Notes: generated by a model not told the origin, from the sequence alone. A stretch of DNA of 64,000 nt from Corynebacterium pacaense (GCF_900169525.1 NZ_LT821240.1:631684-695683), one strand, 5' to 3'; positions 54,584 through 62,961 are shown, counted from the first letter of the stretch. Numbers and translations: made by a program.

Positions 54584-55588
54584 CTAGGGGTGCACGGGCA
54601 CCGGTGTGGTGAGCAGCTCGTGGCTGAGAATCTCCCATTCGGCCTGCTCGAGCAGCGTGAGCCGCGGAATCTCACCACCTGTGCCTGACCGGATCTCGAC
54701 GAGGGTGCGCAGGTCCATGTCCCTTTCGGCCATGCCCAGGGGCACCGGCAATGCGATGGACCCGGCGGCAACGTCGATGCGGGTCCTGGTCCCGGCGGGG
54801 ATGGTCGCCATGTCCCCCTGTGCGAGGAACCGACAGAAACCCGGAGTGGTGACGGTGGCGGACCCGGAGTGGATCCACAGCTGCTGGTCGCGTTCAGAGA
54901 GCGCGAAGGAGATGCTCGGCGGGATCGCCGGGGGATCACCCGCCATCCCCATCCCGATGGAGCCGGTTGTGAAGGCCGAGGGGGTGCGGCCGGTATGTCG
55001 CCGGAAAGCCCTGGTCAAACTGCTGGTGGCCGCAAAGCCGACGAGGTTGGCCGTCACCGAGATGCTGAAATCATGGGCGAGCAGGCTGGCGGCGACGCTG
55101 ACGCGCTGCGCCGCCCGCCACTCGCTGAATGTGTAGCCGGTTCCCTTGACGAACTGCCGCTGAAGGGTGCGGGCTGCGACCCCCATTCTCCGCGCGAACT
55201 CCTCCAGGCCGGTGTTGTCCGCAGGGTTGTTCACCAGGGTCCGAGCGACGGACCGCGCCTCGTGGTTGAAGGGCAGCCTCGGGGCGGTGACGAACTCCCG
55301 GAACAACCGCAGGATCTCGGTCGAGGGAGCGGCCTCGCCCATCAGGGATCGGCTGTACTCGTGGATCATCCACTCGCCCCACGCCTGCCCGAGGTGGATG
55401 CGCCGGGTCTCCCCCGCGATCCCGCACTCGGGGAATCGGATATCAAGGACGATCCCGCCCGCACTGCGGGTGTGGGCGACTTGATCACCGGCGAACAGGA
55501 GGTCTCCCGCCACCATGTCGACTTCCCGTCCGCCCACCTTGACCGTGTGAACACCGGACTGGCACCACAGGAGACTTCCTCGACTCAT
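54584..55588 (-). CDS. AraC-family regulator beside the siderophore reductase
   Basis: A 334-residue regulator with a central AraC helix-turn-helix pair (about residues 120-215: [33 protein letters not shown] and [30 protein letters not shown]), flanked by N- and C-terminal cupin-like regions. This order, with the HTH in the middle, is unusual. A DtxR-like box lies just upstream (55626-55644), so it is probably iron-controlled, and it may itself regulate siderophore use. It follows the SIP gene on the same strand. Confidence 0.88.
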   Translation of the reverse strand: MSRGSLLWCQSGVHTVKVGGREVDMVAGDLLFAGDQVAHTRSAGGIVLDIRFPECGIAGETRRIHLGQAWGEWMIHEYSRSLMGEAAPSTEILRLFREFVTAPRLPFNHEARSVARTLVNNPADNTGLEEFARRMGVAARTLQRQFVKGTGYTFSEWRAAQRVSVAASLLAHDFSISVTANLVGFAATSSLTRAFRRHTGRTPSAFTTGSIGMGMAGDPPAIPPSISFALSERDQQLWIHSGSATVTTPGFCRFLAQGDMATIPAGTRTRIDVAAGSIALPVPLGMAERDMDLRTLVEIRSGTGGEIPRLTLLEQAEWEILSHELLTTPVPVHP

Positions 55589-55625
55589 CTTCCACAACCT
55601 CTGACACTCGACAAATCAGTTAATT

Positions 55626-55644
55626 AAGGCAACGCTTACCTAAA
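55626..55644 (-). promoter_or_regulatory. DtxR-like iron box upstream of the AraC gene
   Basis: Minus-strand sequence TTAGGTAAGCGTTGCCTTA matches 13 of 19 positions of the DtxR consensus TTAGGTTAGGCTAACCTAA, with the TTAGGT half conserved. Its position 40-55 bases before the AraC start fits repression under iron sufficiency. Confidence 0.65.
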
Positions 55645-55697
55645 AGAATTGATAGAAACACTAGTCTGCGACCTCCACGCAATGCAAGGCCCCTCCG

Positions 55698-56495
55698 TCA
55701 GCTCGGGGAGGCCCTGCCGAGCCTCCAATAGCCGGAGAAGGTGACGTTTGCCTTCGGGAGTCCACGCTCGGACACCAGAAGGCGTCTCGCACCGGTGGCA
55801 AGCGAGGACTCCCCCACCGCGAAGGCATAGGTATCCTCGTCCACCTCCAGCGCCCGCAGCGCGGGTAGCGCCGCCGACCCCGGGGCGCTTCCCGCGTCGC
55901 GGATCACCCACCGGACCTCGACACCGGCGGGTCCGGTGACCTCCTGGGTGTCCCGGGCGTCGAAAAGCTCGATGATGGCGTGACCCCTGGCCTCGGCGTG
56001 CAGGTCGCGCAGGATTCCCAGGGCGGCGGGCATTCCGGATTCGTCCGCGACAATGAGGTTCTCGGCGGCCGGCACGGGCTTCCAGCCGCAGCCCTGATCG
56101 ATGATCGCGGCGGGCGCGCCGGGCCGCACCCCCACCGCCCAGGGCCCGGCTATGCCCTCGGTGCCGTGCACGACGAAATCCACATCCAGCTCGCGGGGAT
56201 CCTCCCGGAAGCTGCGGACGGTGTAGTTCCGGATCACAGGACGGGAGTTCCTGGGCAGGGTGAGGAACCTGAGGTAACCGCCGACCCCGAACTTCCTGGG
56301 CAGATTATCCAGTCTGGATCCCTCACGGACCGGCAGGGCGATGCGGAACCACTGATCGAAACCGCGGTACTCAAAATTCTCCAGCGCCCCGCCGCCGAAG
56401 GTCACACGCACGATGTGCGGGGATACCCGGCGACTGTCCAGGACCTGCACCGGAAGGAATCCGGAATCGGAATGTGTCACAGCGATGTTGCTCAC
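55698..56495 (-). CDS. Siderophore-interacting FAD-binding reductase
   Basis: A 265-residue flavoprotein of the SIP/ViuB family that reduces ferric siderophores in the cytosol. Seen: PHIVRVTFGGGALENF, the FAD motif RNYTVRSFREDPRELDVDFVVHG and the NAD(P)H region with IVADESGMPAALGIL, ending with VTFSGYWRLGRA. The GTG start has GGAGGG 7 bases upstream. A DtxR-like box lies about 60 bases upstream. An AraC gene follows. Confidence 0.93.
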   Translation of the reverse strand: MSNIAVTHSDSGFLPVQVLDSRRVSPHIVRVTFGGGALENFEYRGFDQWFRIALPVREGSRLDNLPRKFGVGGYLRFLTLPRNSRPVIRNYTVRSFREDPRELDVDFVVHGTEGIAGPWAVGVRPGAPAAIIDQGCGWKPVPAAENLIVADESGMPAALGILRDLHAEARGHAIIELFDARDTQEVTGPAGVEVRWVIRDAGSAPGSAALPALRALEVDEDTYAFAVGESSLATGARRLLVSERGLPKANVTFSGYWRLGRASPS

Positions 56496-56553
56496 GGAAC
56501 GCCCTCCAGAAATTGATTGTCGGTGGCTTCCGATTATCGCCCGACTCGGCTAT

Positions 56554-56572
56554 TTAGGCAAGGCTTAATTAA
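56554..56572 (+). promoter_or_regulatory. DtxR-like iron box upstream of the SIP gene
   Basis: TTAGGCAAGGCTTAATTAA matches 14 of 19 positions of the DtxR consensus. It lies 59-77 bases before the SIP start, in the promoter region, as expected for iron repression. The box is near-palindromic. Confidence 0.75.
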
Positions 56573-57201
56573 GTGAATGTGGGTGGAGAACGAGGTTGAG
56601 GTAGGGGTGAGCTTTCGAAACTTGCCCCGGCACAGCTGTGGCATCGGCGTGATCACGAACCACAATTCCATCTGCCATCAACTCGGCCAGCTTGTGCCCT
56701 TCCCCACCCTGGATGCACCGCAGTGGGTCGAGAGCATCTGTCGGGGGCGCTTCCGAACTCGGATCGCCGGCCGCTGCTGTGCAACTGATTCAAACACTCC
56801 CGCAACTCTCTCCGATCCGGAACCCGACCCCGGGCTGCCGGAGACTAATAGATCCGACCTCTTCGCTCGCTTGGCGCCGTACGTGGAGATCCGGCCGATA
56901 GGAACAACGACTCCGGAGCCTTCGTGGTCACGGATAACGCGCCGCTCAACGCCGGGGACGCTACGCCGCAATAGTGATCCGCTGGGAGCACATCGCCGGC
57001 GTTAGCCGCACCCGTGCCCATGCTGCCGAACGGAAAGGTCGATCCACTCCCCCGGGGATCGGTGACGAAGGAATTACTTGGCCCTGGCTGACTTCAGCAG
57101 GTAGCAGCCCCAGGCAAGAGTGTATCGGCATTGCAGGTCCTGACGACGAATGAAGCCACGACTGTGAACCGGTAAGCGGAATGGCAGCACAGGCCGGTGC
57201 C
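56573..57201. other. Gene-poor region with degenerate coding remnants
   Basis: About 630 bases with no convincing intact gene. A 142-codon plus-strand frame from 56577 has no family features and overlaps an equally open minus-strand frame. Short in-frame stretches look like decayed coding sequence, for example one around 56973-57150. Base composition is less GC-rich than the core, like the adjacent TetR/exporter block. Confidence 0.4.
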
Positions 57202-57999
57202 CTACTTGCTCGCGATCAGTTGCTCCACCCCATCGAGGATCATTCGCAAGCCGAACTGGAACTGCAGTTCACCGTCCACGGCGGAGTCATATTGCGCCCC
57301 GGATGCGGCACCGATCCGGGACGCGTTGGGGAACTGCTTCTCGTCGATCAAAGCGGCGAGGAGAGGGCCCGCCGTGGCCCACCAGTCATGGTCATCGTTT
57401 CCCGTTGCCTCGGCCGTCTCCGCCACACCCAGGGACACTCTGGCCGCCGCCTTGACGTGTTCCAGTATGAGCGCGAGAACCTGGTCGGTTTCAACGTCAC
57501 TGAGCCCTATTCCGATCAGAGGAGTGAGCTCAAGGTCGTACTTTGCAGTCGTGCCCGGCCCGAGCGGAGGCCTGGATGTGTCGATGCCGAGTACCCAGGG
57601 GTGCTGCAGGAACAACTGCCAGTTCCGGGCGGCTATCTCTTCCATCGCCGAGCGCCAACCGCTTGCGGCGTCCGGTGGCTCATCCGTGTCGTAGGCGCAC
57701 CCGTTGACGTGATCGACCATGAGATCGATCAGCTCACCCTTCCCAGGAACGCGCTGGTAGAGAGACATGACACCCACTCCCACACGGTCAGCGATCTTGC
57801 GCATCGAAAGTTTGTCAATTCCGATCTCGGCCGCGACGTTGATAGCGGCCTCCACGATCGCATCGAGGGTCAGGGGCGATCGACCCGTCCTGGGGTTGGT
57901 GCCCCAGAGCAGCGCAATGCTCTGTAGTGGGTCACCGGTTCCTGTGCGCTCGGCCACCTCGGCCACCTCCTGGGAATGGTGTAGACAGTATTCGCCCAT
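57202..57999 (-). CDS. TetR-family repressor of an ABC drug exporter
   Basis: A 265-residue repressor with an N-terminal helix-turn-helix at about residues 44-90 (LTLDAIVEAAINVAAEIGIDKLSMRKIADRVGVGVMSLYQRVPGKGELI) and a C-terminal domain of the type found in TetR proteins near antibiotic exporters (PWVLGIDTSRPPLGPGTTAKYDLEL). It is divergent from the ABC exporter genes with only 50 bases between, sharing a palindromic operator. Composition differs from the core genes. Confidence 0.92.
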   Translation of the reverse strand: MGEYCLHHSQEVAEVAERTGTGDPLQSIALLWGTNPRTGRSPLTLDAIVEAAINVAAEIGIDKLSMRKIADRVGVGVMSLYQRVPGKGELIDLMVDHVNGCAYDTDEPPDAASGWRSAMEEIAARNWQLFLQHPWVLGIDTSRPPLGPGTTAKYDLELTPLIGIGLSDVETDQVLALILEHVKAAARVSLGVAETAEATGNDDHDWWATAGPLLAALIDEKQFPNASRIGAASGAQYDSAVDGELQFQFGLRMILDGVEQLIASK

Positions 58000-58009
58000 A
58001 CTATGCTAC

Positions 58010-58034
58010 GATACACTGTACGGAACACTGTATC
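58010..58034. promoter_or_regulatory. Palindromic operator between TetR and ABC exporter
   Basis: A 25-base palindrome with 10 of 12 paired positions, centred on 58022, containing two ACACTGTA direct repeats (58013-58020 and 58025-58032). TACACT at 58012-58017 inside it is the likely exporter -10; on the other strand TATCGT (58013-58008) ends 8 bases before the TetR ATG. A bound repressor would block both promoters. Confidence 0.85.
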
Positions 58035-58049
58035 GGAAGGAGATTATCT

Positions 58050-59012
58050 GTGAGAGCAGTGATAGAAGCCGATGGCGTGGGTAAGATCTACCGTTCACGG
58101 GATGGCGAGAGTGGGTTGCGTGAGCTGAGTCTGCACGCGAACCAGGGCGAGATCCTGGCGCTCCTCGGACCCAACGGCGCTGGGAAGACAACGGCGGTCA
58201 AGGGACTGGCCACGCTTGTCGCTTTCGACCGGGGAACGGCGCGTGTCTGTGGATACGACGTATCCACAGAGGCTGCCCGCGTACGGGATCACATCGGGCT
58301 CGTAGGGCAGGACGCCGCGGTGGACGAACAACTCACCGCAGGGCAGAACCTTCGCTTCTTCGGAAGACTCCGCGGTCTCGGAAGGCGCTCGGCCGGACAG
58401 CGTGCAGACGAGCTGATTGAGGAATTCGGTCTGTGCGAAGCACAGAACCGGGCAGTCAGCAGTTTCTCTGGCGGAATGCGCCGCAGGCTGGACCTTGCAG
58501 CGAGCCTTGTGGTTCCGCCCCGGGTTCTCTTCGTAGACGAGCCGACAACGGGGCTGGATCCCGCAGCCCGTAGAGACCTGTGGAAGTCGCTGCGAGATCT
58601 GGTGCACGGTGGCACCATGATTCTGCTGACGACTCAGTACCTCGAGGAGGCAGACCAACTCGCCGATAGGATCGTTCTGATTGATCGTGGAAAGGTCGCG
58701 GCACAGGGCAGCCCTGGCGAACTCAAAACTCTCGTCGGCCCTCCGGTCGTTCAGGTGGTCTTTGAAACCACCGATGACGCCCGGAACTCGCTGAGGATCC
58801 TCGGCGCCACCCTTACTGAAGTTTCCCTGGACGAGAACACAAGCACAATCACGCTGCCGAAGGCATCGGCGACAGTCCTGGGTGAGGTCATCGCAACGCT
58901 GGCATCCGCCGGTTTACCACCTGCCGAAGTGACGCTCCGAAAGCCATCGCTCGATGAGGTCTTCCTGACACTGACCGGCGATCACAGCGACACCGAGGGG
59001 AACCGACAATGA
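58050..59012 (+). CDS. ABC exporter ATP-binding protein (DrrA-like)
   Basis: A 320-residue ATPase of the daunorubicin/DrrA type: Walker A GPNGAGKTT near residue 39, Q-loop LVGQDAAVDEQLT, signature FSGGMRRRLDLAASLV and Walker B VLFVDEPTTGLDP, with the DrrA-type C-terminal extension. Such pumps export antibiotics, lipids or heme. The GTG at 58050 has AAGGAG 8 bases upstream; the frame continues upstream. The permease follows with an ATGA overlap. Confidence 0.94.
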   Translation: MRAVIEADGVGKIYRSRDGESGLRELSLHANQGEILALLGPNGAGKTTAVKGLATLVAFDRGTARVCGYDVSTEAARVRDHIGLVGQDAAVDEQLTAGQNLRFFGRLRGLGRRSAGQRADELIEEFGLCEAQNRAVSSFSGGMRRRLDLAASLVVPPRVLFVDEPTTGLDPAARRDLWKSLRDLVHGGTMILLTTQYLEEADQLADRIVLIDRGKVAAQGSPGELKTLVGPPVVQVVFETTDDARNSLRILGATLTEVSLDENTSTITLPKASATVLGEVIATLASAGLPPAEVTLRKPSLDEVFLTLTGDHSDTEGNRQ

Positions 59013-59830
59013 CAACGACTGCCCGAAAGACGCACACAGAGGTACCTGCTCCCAACCTCTTCTCCGCGTCCTGGATCATCGCCGGACGGACTGTGGGTTC
59101 ATGGCCCCGCCAGATCGGCGCAACAGCGACGGTTTGGCTCTTTCCAGTGTTCACAACCCTGCTTTTTCTCGGCCTTTTCGGCGGAGCGATCGACGTTCCC
59201 GTTGGCTCGACGTATGTGGACTTTCTCGTTCCCGGCATGCTGGCCGTCACCATGCTGTTCGGACTCGAGACGACCACACTCTCGGCAGCGGCCGATGCCA
59301 CCCGCGGCATCAATGATCGCCTGCGCTCCTATCCCATCAACGGCGTAGCGATCGTGTTGGGCCGTGCACTGGCTGATCTGCTCAGTTCGCTCATCAGTTT
59401 GGTGCTGATGGTTGCCTTTGCGTTCGTGATCGGATGGCGGCCGGACCTCGGCATCGATCGAGTGTTGCTGGCACTCGCACTGCTCCTGCTCCTGCGATTC
59501 GCTCTCCTGTGGTTCGGCGTCTTCATCGGTTACGGTGCCAGATCCGTCGAGTCGGTCGCCTACATCCAGATTCTCACGTGGCCCGTGGCCTTCCTGTCCA
59601 GCGTCTTCGTCAACCCTGCCACCATGCCCACCTGGCTCGGGTCAATCGTGGAGTTCAACCCGATCTCGGCAACAGCCACCGCGGTACGTCAGCTCCTCGG
59701 CGGCACACAATGGGATGCGCTGGGTTTTGCAGGGGAGCACGCGCTCGCCTTCGCTATCGGGTGGCCGGTGCTGCTTACCCTGATCTACCTTCCGCTGAGC
59801 GCACGCAGATTCCGGCGGGGAGGCAGGTGA
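59009..59830 (+). CDS. ABC-2 type exporter permease (DrrB-like)
   Basis: A 273-residue membrane protein with six helices, ABC-2 family: VDFLVPGMLAVTMLFGLETTTLSAAADATRGINDRLRSYPINGVAIVLGR is the signature loop. It pairs with the upstream ATPase (ATGA overlap at 59009-59012). The substrate is unknown; the adjacent TetR suggests an antibiotic or toxic compound. The stop overlaps the start of a small ORF as GTGA. Confidence 0.94.
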   Translation: MTTTARKTHTEVPAPNLFSASWIIAGRTVGSWPRQIGATATVWLFPVFTTLLFLGLFGGAIDVPVGSTYVDFLVPGMLAVTMLFGLETTTLSAAADATRGINDRLRSYPINGVAIVLGRALADLLSSLISLVLMVAFAFVIGWRPDLGIDRVLLALALLLLLRFALLWFGVFIGYGARSVESVAYIQILTWPVAFLSSVFVNPATMPTWLGSIVEFNPISATATAVRQLLGGTQWDALGFAGEHALAFAIGWPVLLTLIYLPLSARRFRRGGR

Positions 59831-60003
59831 AGGAACTCCTGCGGCCGTGGAGCGCAGAGCAGCCCTCGCGACGCCGGATTCTGGCGTTTTCCCTGAACTC
59901 CCTCCCGCGGTCGCAGGCACTGTGGCAGGCACGGCAACTGATCAAGGATTCGGCAATGTTGACAAGGGCGACGCAGGGCTCGCCAACGTACATGTTCGAC
60001 TAA
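59827..60003 (+). CDS. Small ORF coupled to the ABC exporter, 58 residues
   Basis: A 58-residue ORF beginning with a GTG that overlaps the permease stop as GTGA, the same coupling seen in the operon above. The product is basic (RPWSAEQPSRRRILAF) with no membrane helix and resembles nothing I know. It could be a regulator or pump accessory, or a decayed remnant; coupling is the only argument that it is translated. Confidence 0.45.
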   Translation: MKELLRPWSAEQPSRRRILAFSLNSLPRSQALWQARQLIKDSAMLTRATQGSPTYMFD

Positions 60004-60024
60004 GAGATTCACGGCGATGGCCGT

Positions 60025-60082
60025 TCCCATGGGGACGCGCCGCCAGTATCAGCGTCTCGGCGGGCGGCGCGTCCCCATGGGA
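60025..60082. repeat. 20-bp perfect inverted repeat after the exporter operon
   Basis: Arms at 60025-60044 and 60063-60082, an 18-base loop, perfect pairing over 20 bp. Each arm contains CCCATGGG. No T-run follows, so it is not a usual terminator. It lies 22 bases after the small ORF, in a stretch with other short inverted repeats (for example CCTGTC/GACAGG near 60175-60192). Confidence 0.85.
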
Positions 60083-60357
60083 CCGCCCTCGGACAGCAGG
60101 CTTGTCCCTCTGTGACCGGGAGACGGTACGAAGTGCAAGGCCCGTAAGACAAGTCAGGCCGCCCCCGGGGGGGCCTGTCAGCGAGGACAGGGGCATTCCG
60201 CGGAACAGGGAAAAGAAAATTGACACGACCCTGACCTCGATGACAGCCCGCCGCGGGCCGAGCAGGACTGATCATCCGCTCATCCCATCGCGTCCCATCG
60301 CGAGGTCACGGTGGTCGACGGTGATTCCGGGGTCCTGACAACAGAAACTGATGACAG
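60083..60357. other. Gene-free, repeat-rich stretch before tRNA-Ala
   Basis: No supported gene; open frames here are short and lack family features. It contains several short GC-rich inverted repeats. It lies at the right edge of the apparently acquired exporter block, next to the tRNA-Ala terminator. Confidence 0.4.
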
Positions 60358-60391
60358 AAAAACCTGCCGCGCGTTCAAGCGGGGCAGGTTT
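60358..60391 (-). terminator. Terminator of tRNA-Ala
   Basis: On the minus strand AAACCTGCC and GGCAGGTTT pair (9 bp) with a 14-base loop, followed by TTTC. It lies 19 bases past the tRNA 3' end, as expected for a tRNA transcript. Confidence 0.85.
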
Positions 60392-60409
60392 CGGATTTAT
60401 CTGCTTATG

Positions 60410-60482
60410 TGGAGCTAAGGGGAATCGAACCCCTGACCTTCGCATTGCGAACGCGACGCTCTACCAACTGAGCTATAGCCCC
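60410..60482 (-). tRNA. tRNA-Ala (anticodon CGC)
   Basis: A 73-base tRNA on the minus strand. Acceptor GGGGCTA pairs with TAGCTCC including the G3-U70 pair that marks alanine tRNA. D-arm GCTC/GAGC, anticodon stem TCGCG/TGCGA with loop TTCGCAA, anticodon CGC, T-arm GGGG-TTCGATT-CCCC. CCA is not encoded. A terminator follows. Confidence 0.93.
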
Positions 60483-60685
60483 GGGGGCACAAAACGCATC
60501 GAGCGTTCCCTGTGCCTGCAGTTAGAAAGGCTACTCCCCTAACACCCGAAGTGAAAAATCCCCTCTTGAAAGCGGTCAACCGCGTGGGTCCGTCCGCTTC
60601 CACAGGGAGAAAGGGGTAGCAGCAGTCAGAAGCCCGAGTCAACCGACCGCGTGAAACAGGGCGAAACCTCGCCGCTGTCTGGAAA

Positions 60686-60817
60686 TTAATCCTTGTCCTC
60701 GGAGAGGTTGGTCCGGATCTTGGAGATCTCCTCGGCCTGGGTGGTAACCGTGGCACGGAGGTTGATAACCTCATCGCGGATTTCGGTAAGGAGTTCGTAC
60801 AGCCTGGTGTCAGTCAT
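60686..60817 (-). CDS. Small coiled-coil protein, 43 residues
   Basis: A short ORF with a strong ribosome site (AAAGG 6 bases before ATG). The product, starting MTDTRLYELLTEIRDEVINL, is one amphipathic helix with a heptad-like pattern (L, I, V, L, V, I) ending in SEDKD. It has no signal or motif. The good ribosome site, GC-rich codon use and clean ORF argue that it is translated. Function unknown; it may form a dimer or bind a partner helix. Confidence 0.65.
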   Translation of the reverse strand: MTDTRLYELLTEIRDEVINLRATVTTQAEEISKIRTNLSEDKD

Positions 60818-61263
60818 GGCATACCTTTCATCTGTTCACTGGAGGTCCAGAGCGATGGGAAAAGCACTGCTTCACCCGCGTACTGGCCGCCGGACACGTC
60901 CTGTGCCCTCTGCCCCGGCGGACGATCGACAACATCTCTGATCGCACCTTCCAAGCCTATATGATTCTTTCCGATCACCCTCAAGAATCTGAGAGAAACA
61001 TCACCCAAAGCAATCAAATCCCCTGTTCAGGCCAAACACTCGGGCGCATACTTTCCCCGCCGAAAAGGTTTCGGACCGGCGTTGCTGAACCCCTAAAACC
61101 TGTCCGGCACACCATCAGGGGAGGTTGATGGGTTGTGGGGAAAGGCCCACACGCCACAGTCCCGGGGCGTCGCGGATGCCGGTGCATGGGACCGGGGACA
61201 ATTGGCTTTTCGAGGGATAAAGGGGAATGACCCTTTTCCCAAACCTGTATTCCCTGCTCAGAG
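60818..61263. other. Intergenic region between small protein gene and tRNA
   Basis: 446 bases without a supported gene. Contains the promoter region of the small coiled-coil gene (right side of it) and, at 61219-61236, a weak hairpin AAAGGG/CCCTTT on the minus strand that may end the tRNA transcript. Confidence 0.4.
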
Positions 61264-61337
61264 TGCCCCCACTGGGACTCGAACCCAGACTGAATTGATT
61301 TTAAGTCAACTGCCTCTGCCGATTGGGCTATGGGGGC
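61264..61337 (-). tRNA. tRNA with anticodon UAA (tRNA-Leu), short variable loop
   Basis: A 74-base tRNA on the minus strand. Acceptor GCCCCCA pairs fully with TGGGGGC; T-arm CTGGG-TTCGAGT-CCCAG; anticodon stem GTTGA/TCAAT with loop CTTAAAA, anticodon UAA (Leu). The variable loop is only about 5 bases, unlike the long arm normal for bacterial leucine tRNAs. The D-stem is 3 bp (GCC/GGC). CCA is not encoded. Confidence 0.85.
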
Positions 61338-61440
61338 CGCCGCCGTTGGCAACCCAACGAGTATAGATCACCGGTGGCCGCGGACAGCCGCGAGGGTCGG
61401 AATAGTCACGCCGTTCCAACCCCCCGGGATCGCTGACCGC

Positions 61441-62400
61441 TCAAGCGACGGTGGCGTCGATGAGGCCGAGCACGATACCGTCGAGAATGTCCTTCTCCGA
61501 GATCACGATCGAGTCCACCCCCGCCTCACGCGCGGCGAGATCGATCACAGCCTGCACGATCACAGACCCCCCACCAATCACGTCGGCCCGACCCGGATCA
61601 ACCACGGGGTTGCTCGCCCGTTGCGCCGAGGATTCGGAGATGATCTCATCGGTGATCACCCCAAGGGCGTCGAAGTTCAGCACCGAGAGATGTATGGCGT
61701 CGCGGTCATAGGATTCCAGGCCCTGCACCCACGCCGAGATGGTGGTGAAGGTTCCCGCGCAGCCGACGAAAGTCGCCGCCCTCGAGATCGGGACGATCGC
61801 ACGGACCTCCTCGATCCGTTCACCGACATAGTCGCGGGCGATCTCCACCTCGGTCGCCGTGGGCGGATCGCTGCGCATGATTCTCTCACTCAGTCGCACG
61901 CACCCCATCTGCGCGGAGTGTGATCCGAGGATTTCCCCGTCATGGGTTCCCACGATGAATTCCGTGGATCCACCGCCGAGATCGATGACGCAGAAGGGCC
62001 CCTGGTCCGCAGGCAGATCGGCCACCGCACCGCGGAAGGACAGTCGCGCCTCCTCCTCGCCGCTGATCACCTCGGCCCTGGAACCAGGCTGGATCCTGGA
62101 CAGCAGCTGCCCGGTCATGGCGAAGAACTCGTTGCGGTTGCCGGCGTCGCGGGTGGCTGCGGTGGCCACCATACGCACCACCTTCACATCCTCGGCGGCC
62201 ATGATCTCCACATATTCCGCCAGTGCCACCCGGGTGCGCTCGATGGCCTCGGGATTCAGTTCCCCGGTGGCATCCACGCCCTGTCCCAGCCGGACGATCC
62301 TATTCTCCCTCGTGATCTCCCGGAGTCCGTCGGTGGTCAGCTCGGAGATGAGCATGCGTATGGAGTTGGTGCCGCAGTCAACGGCTGCGAAGCGGCTCAC
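61441..62400 (-). CDS. ppx: Exopolyphosphatase/guanosine pentaphosphatase (Ppx/GppA)
   Basis: A 319-residue phosphatase of the ASKHA (sugar-kinase/actin) fold that degrades polyphosphate or pppGpp. Seen: DCGTNSIRMLI (residues 8-18), EVISGEEEARLSFRGA, FCVIDLGGGSTEF and the C-terminal DVIGGGSVIVQAV. Corynebacteria have two such genes; this one matches ppx2 by position near DUF501. The GTG start overlaps the DUF501 stop as GTGA, so translation is coupled. Confidence 0.95.
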   Translation of the reverse strand: MSRFAAVDCGTNSIRMLISELTTDGLREITRENRIVRLGQGVDATGELNPEAIERTRVALAEYVEIMAAEDVKVVRMVATAATRDAGNRNEFFAMTGQLLSRIQPGSRAEVISGEEEARLSFRGAVADLPADQGPFCVIDLGGGSTEFIVGTHDGEILGSHSAQMGCVRLSERIMRSDPPTATEVEIARDYVGERIEEVRAIVPISRAATFVGCAGTFTTISAWVQGLESYDRDAIHLSVLNFDALGVITDEIISESSAQRASNPVVDPGRADVIGGGSVIVQAVIDLAAREAGVDSIVISEKDILDGIVLGLIDATVA

Positions 62401-62954
62401 TGCACCCCACCGGCCCTGGAGAAATCAAAATCGGCCATGTTGATGCCGAGTTCCCCGACCGTCGGCCACTGGTCGGGAATCGCAGTCCCGCGCAGCCCGC
62501 CGTGCTCCGCTGCCAGGGCCACGGCCTCGGTGCCCAGGCGGAAATGATCGGGGCCCTCGGCGAGCGCGTAGGCGATGAGGACATGCAGGCACTTGACGCG
62601 GTCGGGCATGCCACCTCCGGAGAACTCGGTACCAAGATCGCCGAGCTCATTGCGCCTGGCCAGATAGTACTCGTGGGCCCGGCGGTAGTCGGCGCGCAGC
62701 TCCTCATCCGTTTCGAGGCGATCGGTCATCCACTTCATCACCAGCGCGACCTCGAGGCGGGAGGCCTCACTGGCCAGCCGCGGATCGGTCAGATAGTACA
62801 GCGTCGGAAAGGGCGTGCCGTCCTCGAGCCTGGGCATGGTCTTGACCACTCCCGGCTGTCCGTCGGGGCTGCGGTAGGAGATCTCCACAACACCGCGGGG
62901 CACCCTTCCCAGCTGCTGTTCGACAGCCTGAAGGTCTGCATCAGTTACACTCAT
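62397..62954 (-). CDS. DUF501 family protein
   Basis: A 185-residue protein of the DUF501 family, conserved beside ppx in actinobacteria: GRVPRGVVEISYRSPDGQPGVVKTMPRLEDGTPFPTLYYLTDPRL is the family core and GGMPDRVKCLHVLIAYALAEG a second conserved part. Function unknown. CAGAAT ends 7 bases before the ATG at 62954, a leaderless arrangement. Its promoter lies within 35 bases of the insertion sequence on its right. Confidence 0.9.
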   Translation of the reverse strand: MSVTDADLQAVEQQLGRVPRGVVEISYRSPDGQPGVVKTMPRLEDGTPFPTLYYLTDPRLASEASRLEVALVMKWMTDRLETDEELRADYRRAHEYYLARRNELGDLGTEFSGGGMPDRVKCLHVLIAYALAEGPDHFRLGTEAVALAAEHGGLRGTAIPDQWPTVGELGINMADFDFSRAGGVQ

Positions 62955-62961
62955 GCGCTCC

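Noticed and set aside
56577..57005. A 142-codon plus-strand frame in the gap right of the SIP gene
   Set aside because: No start signal, no similarity and an equally long frame on the other strand; considered decayed or non-coding.
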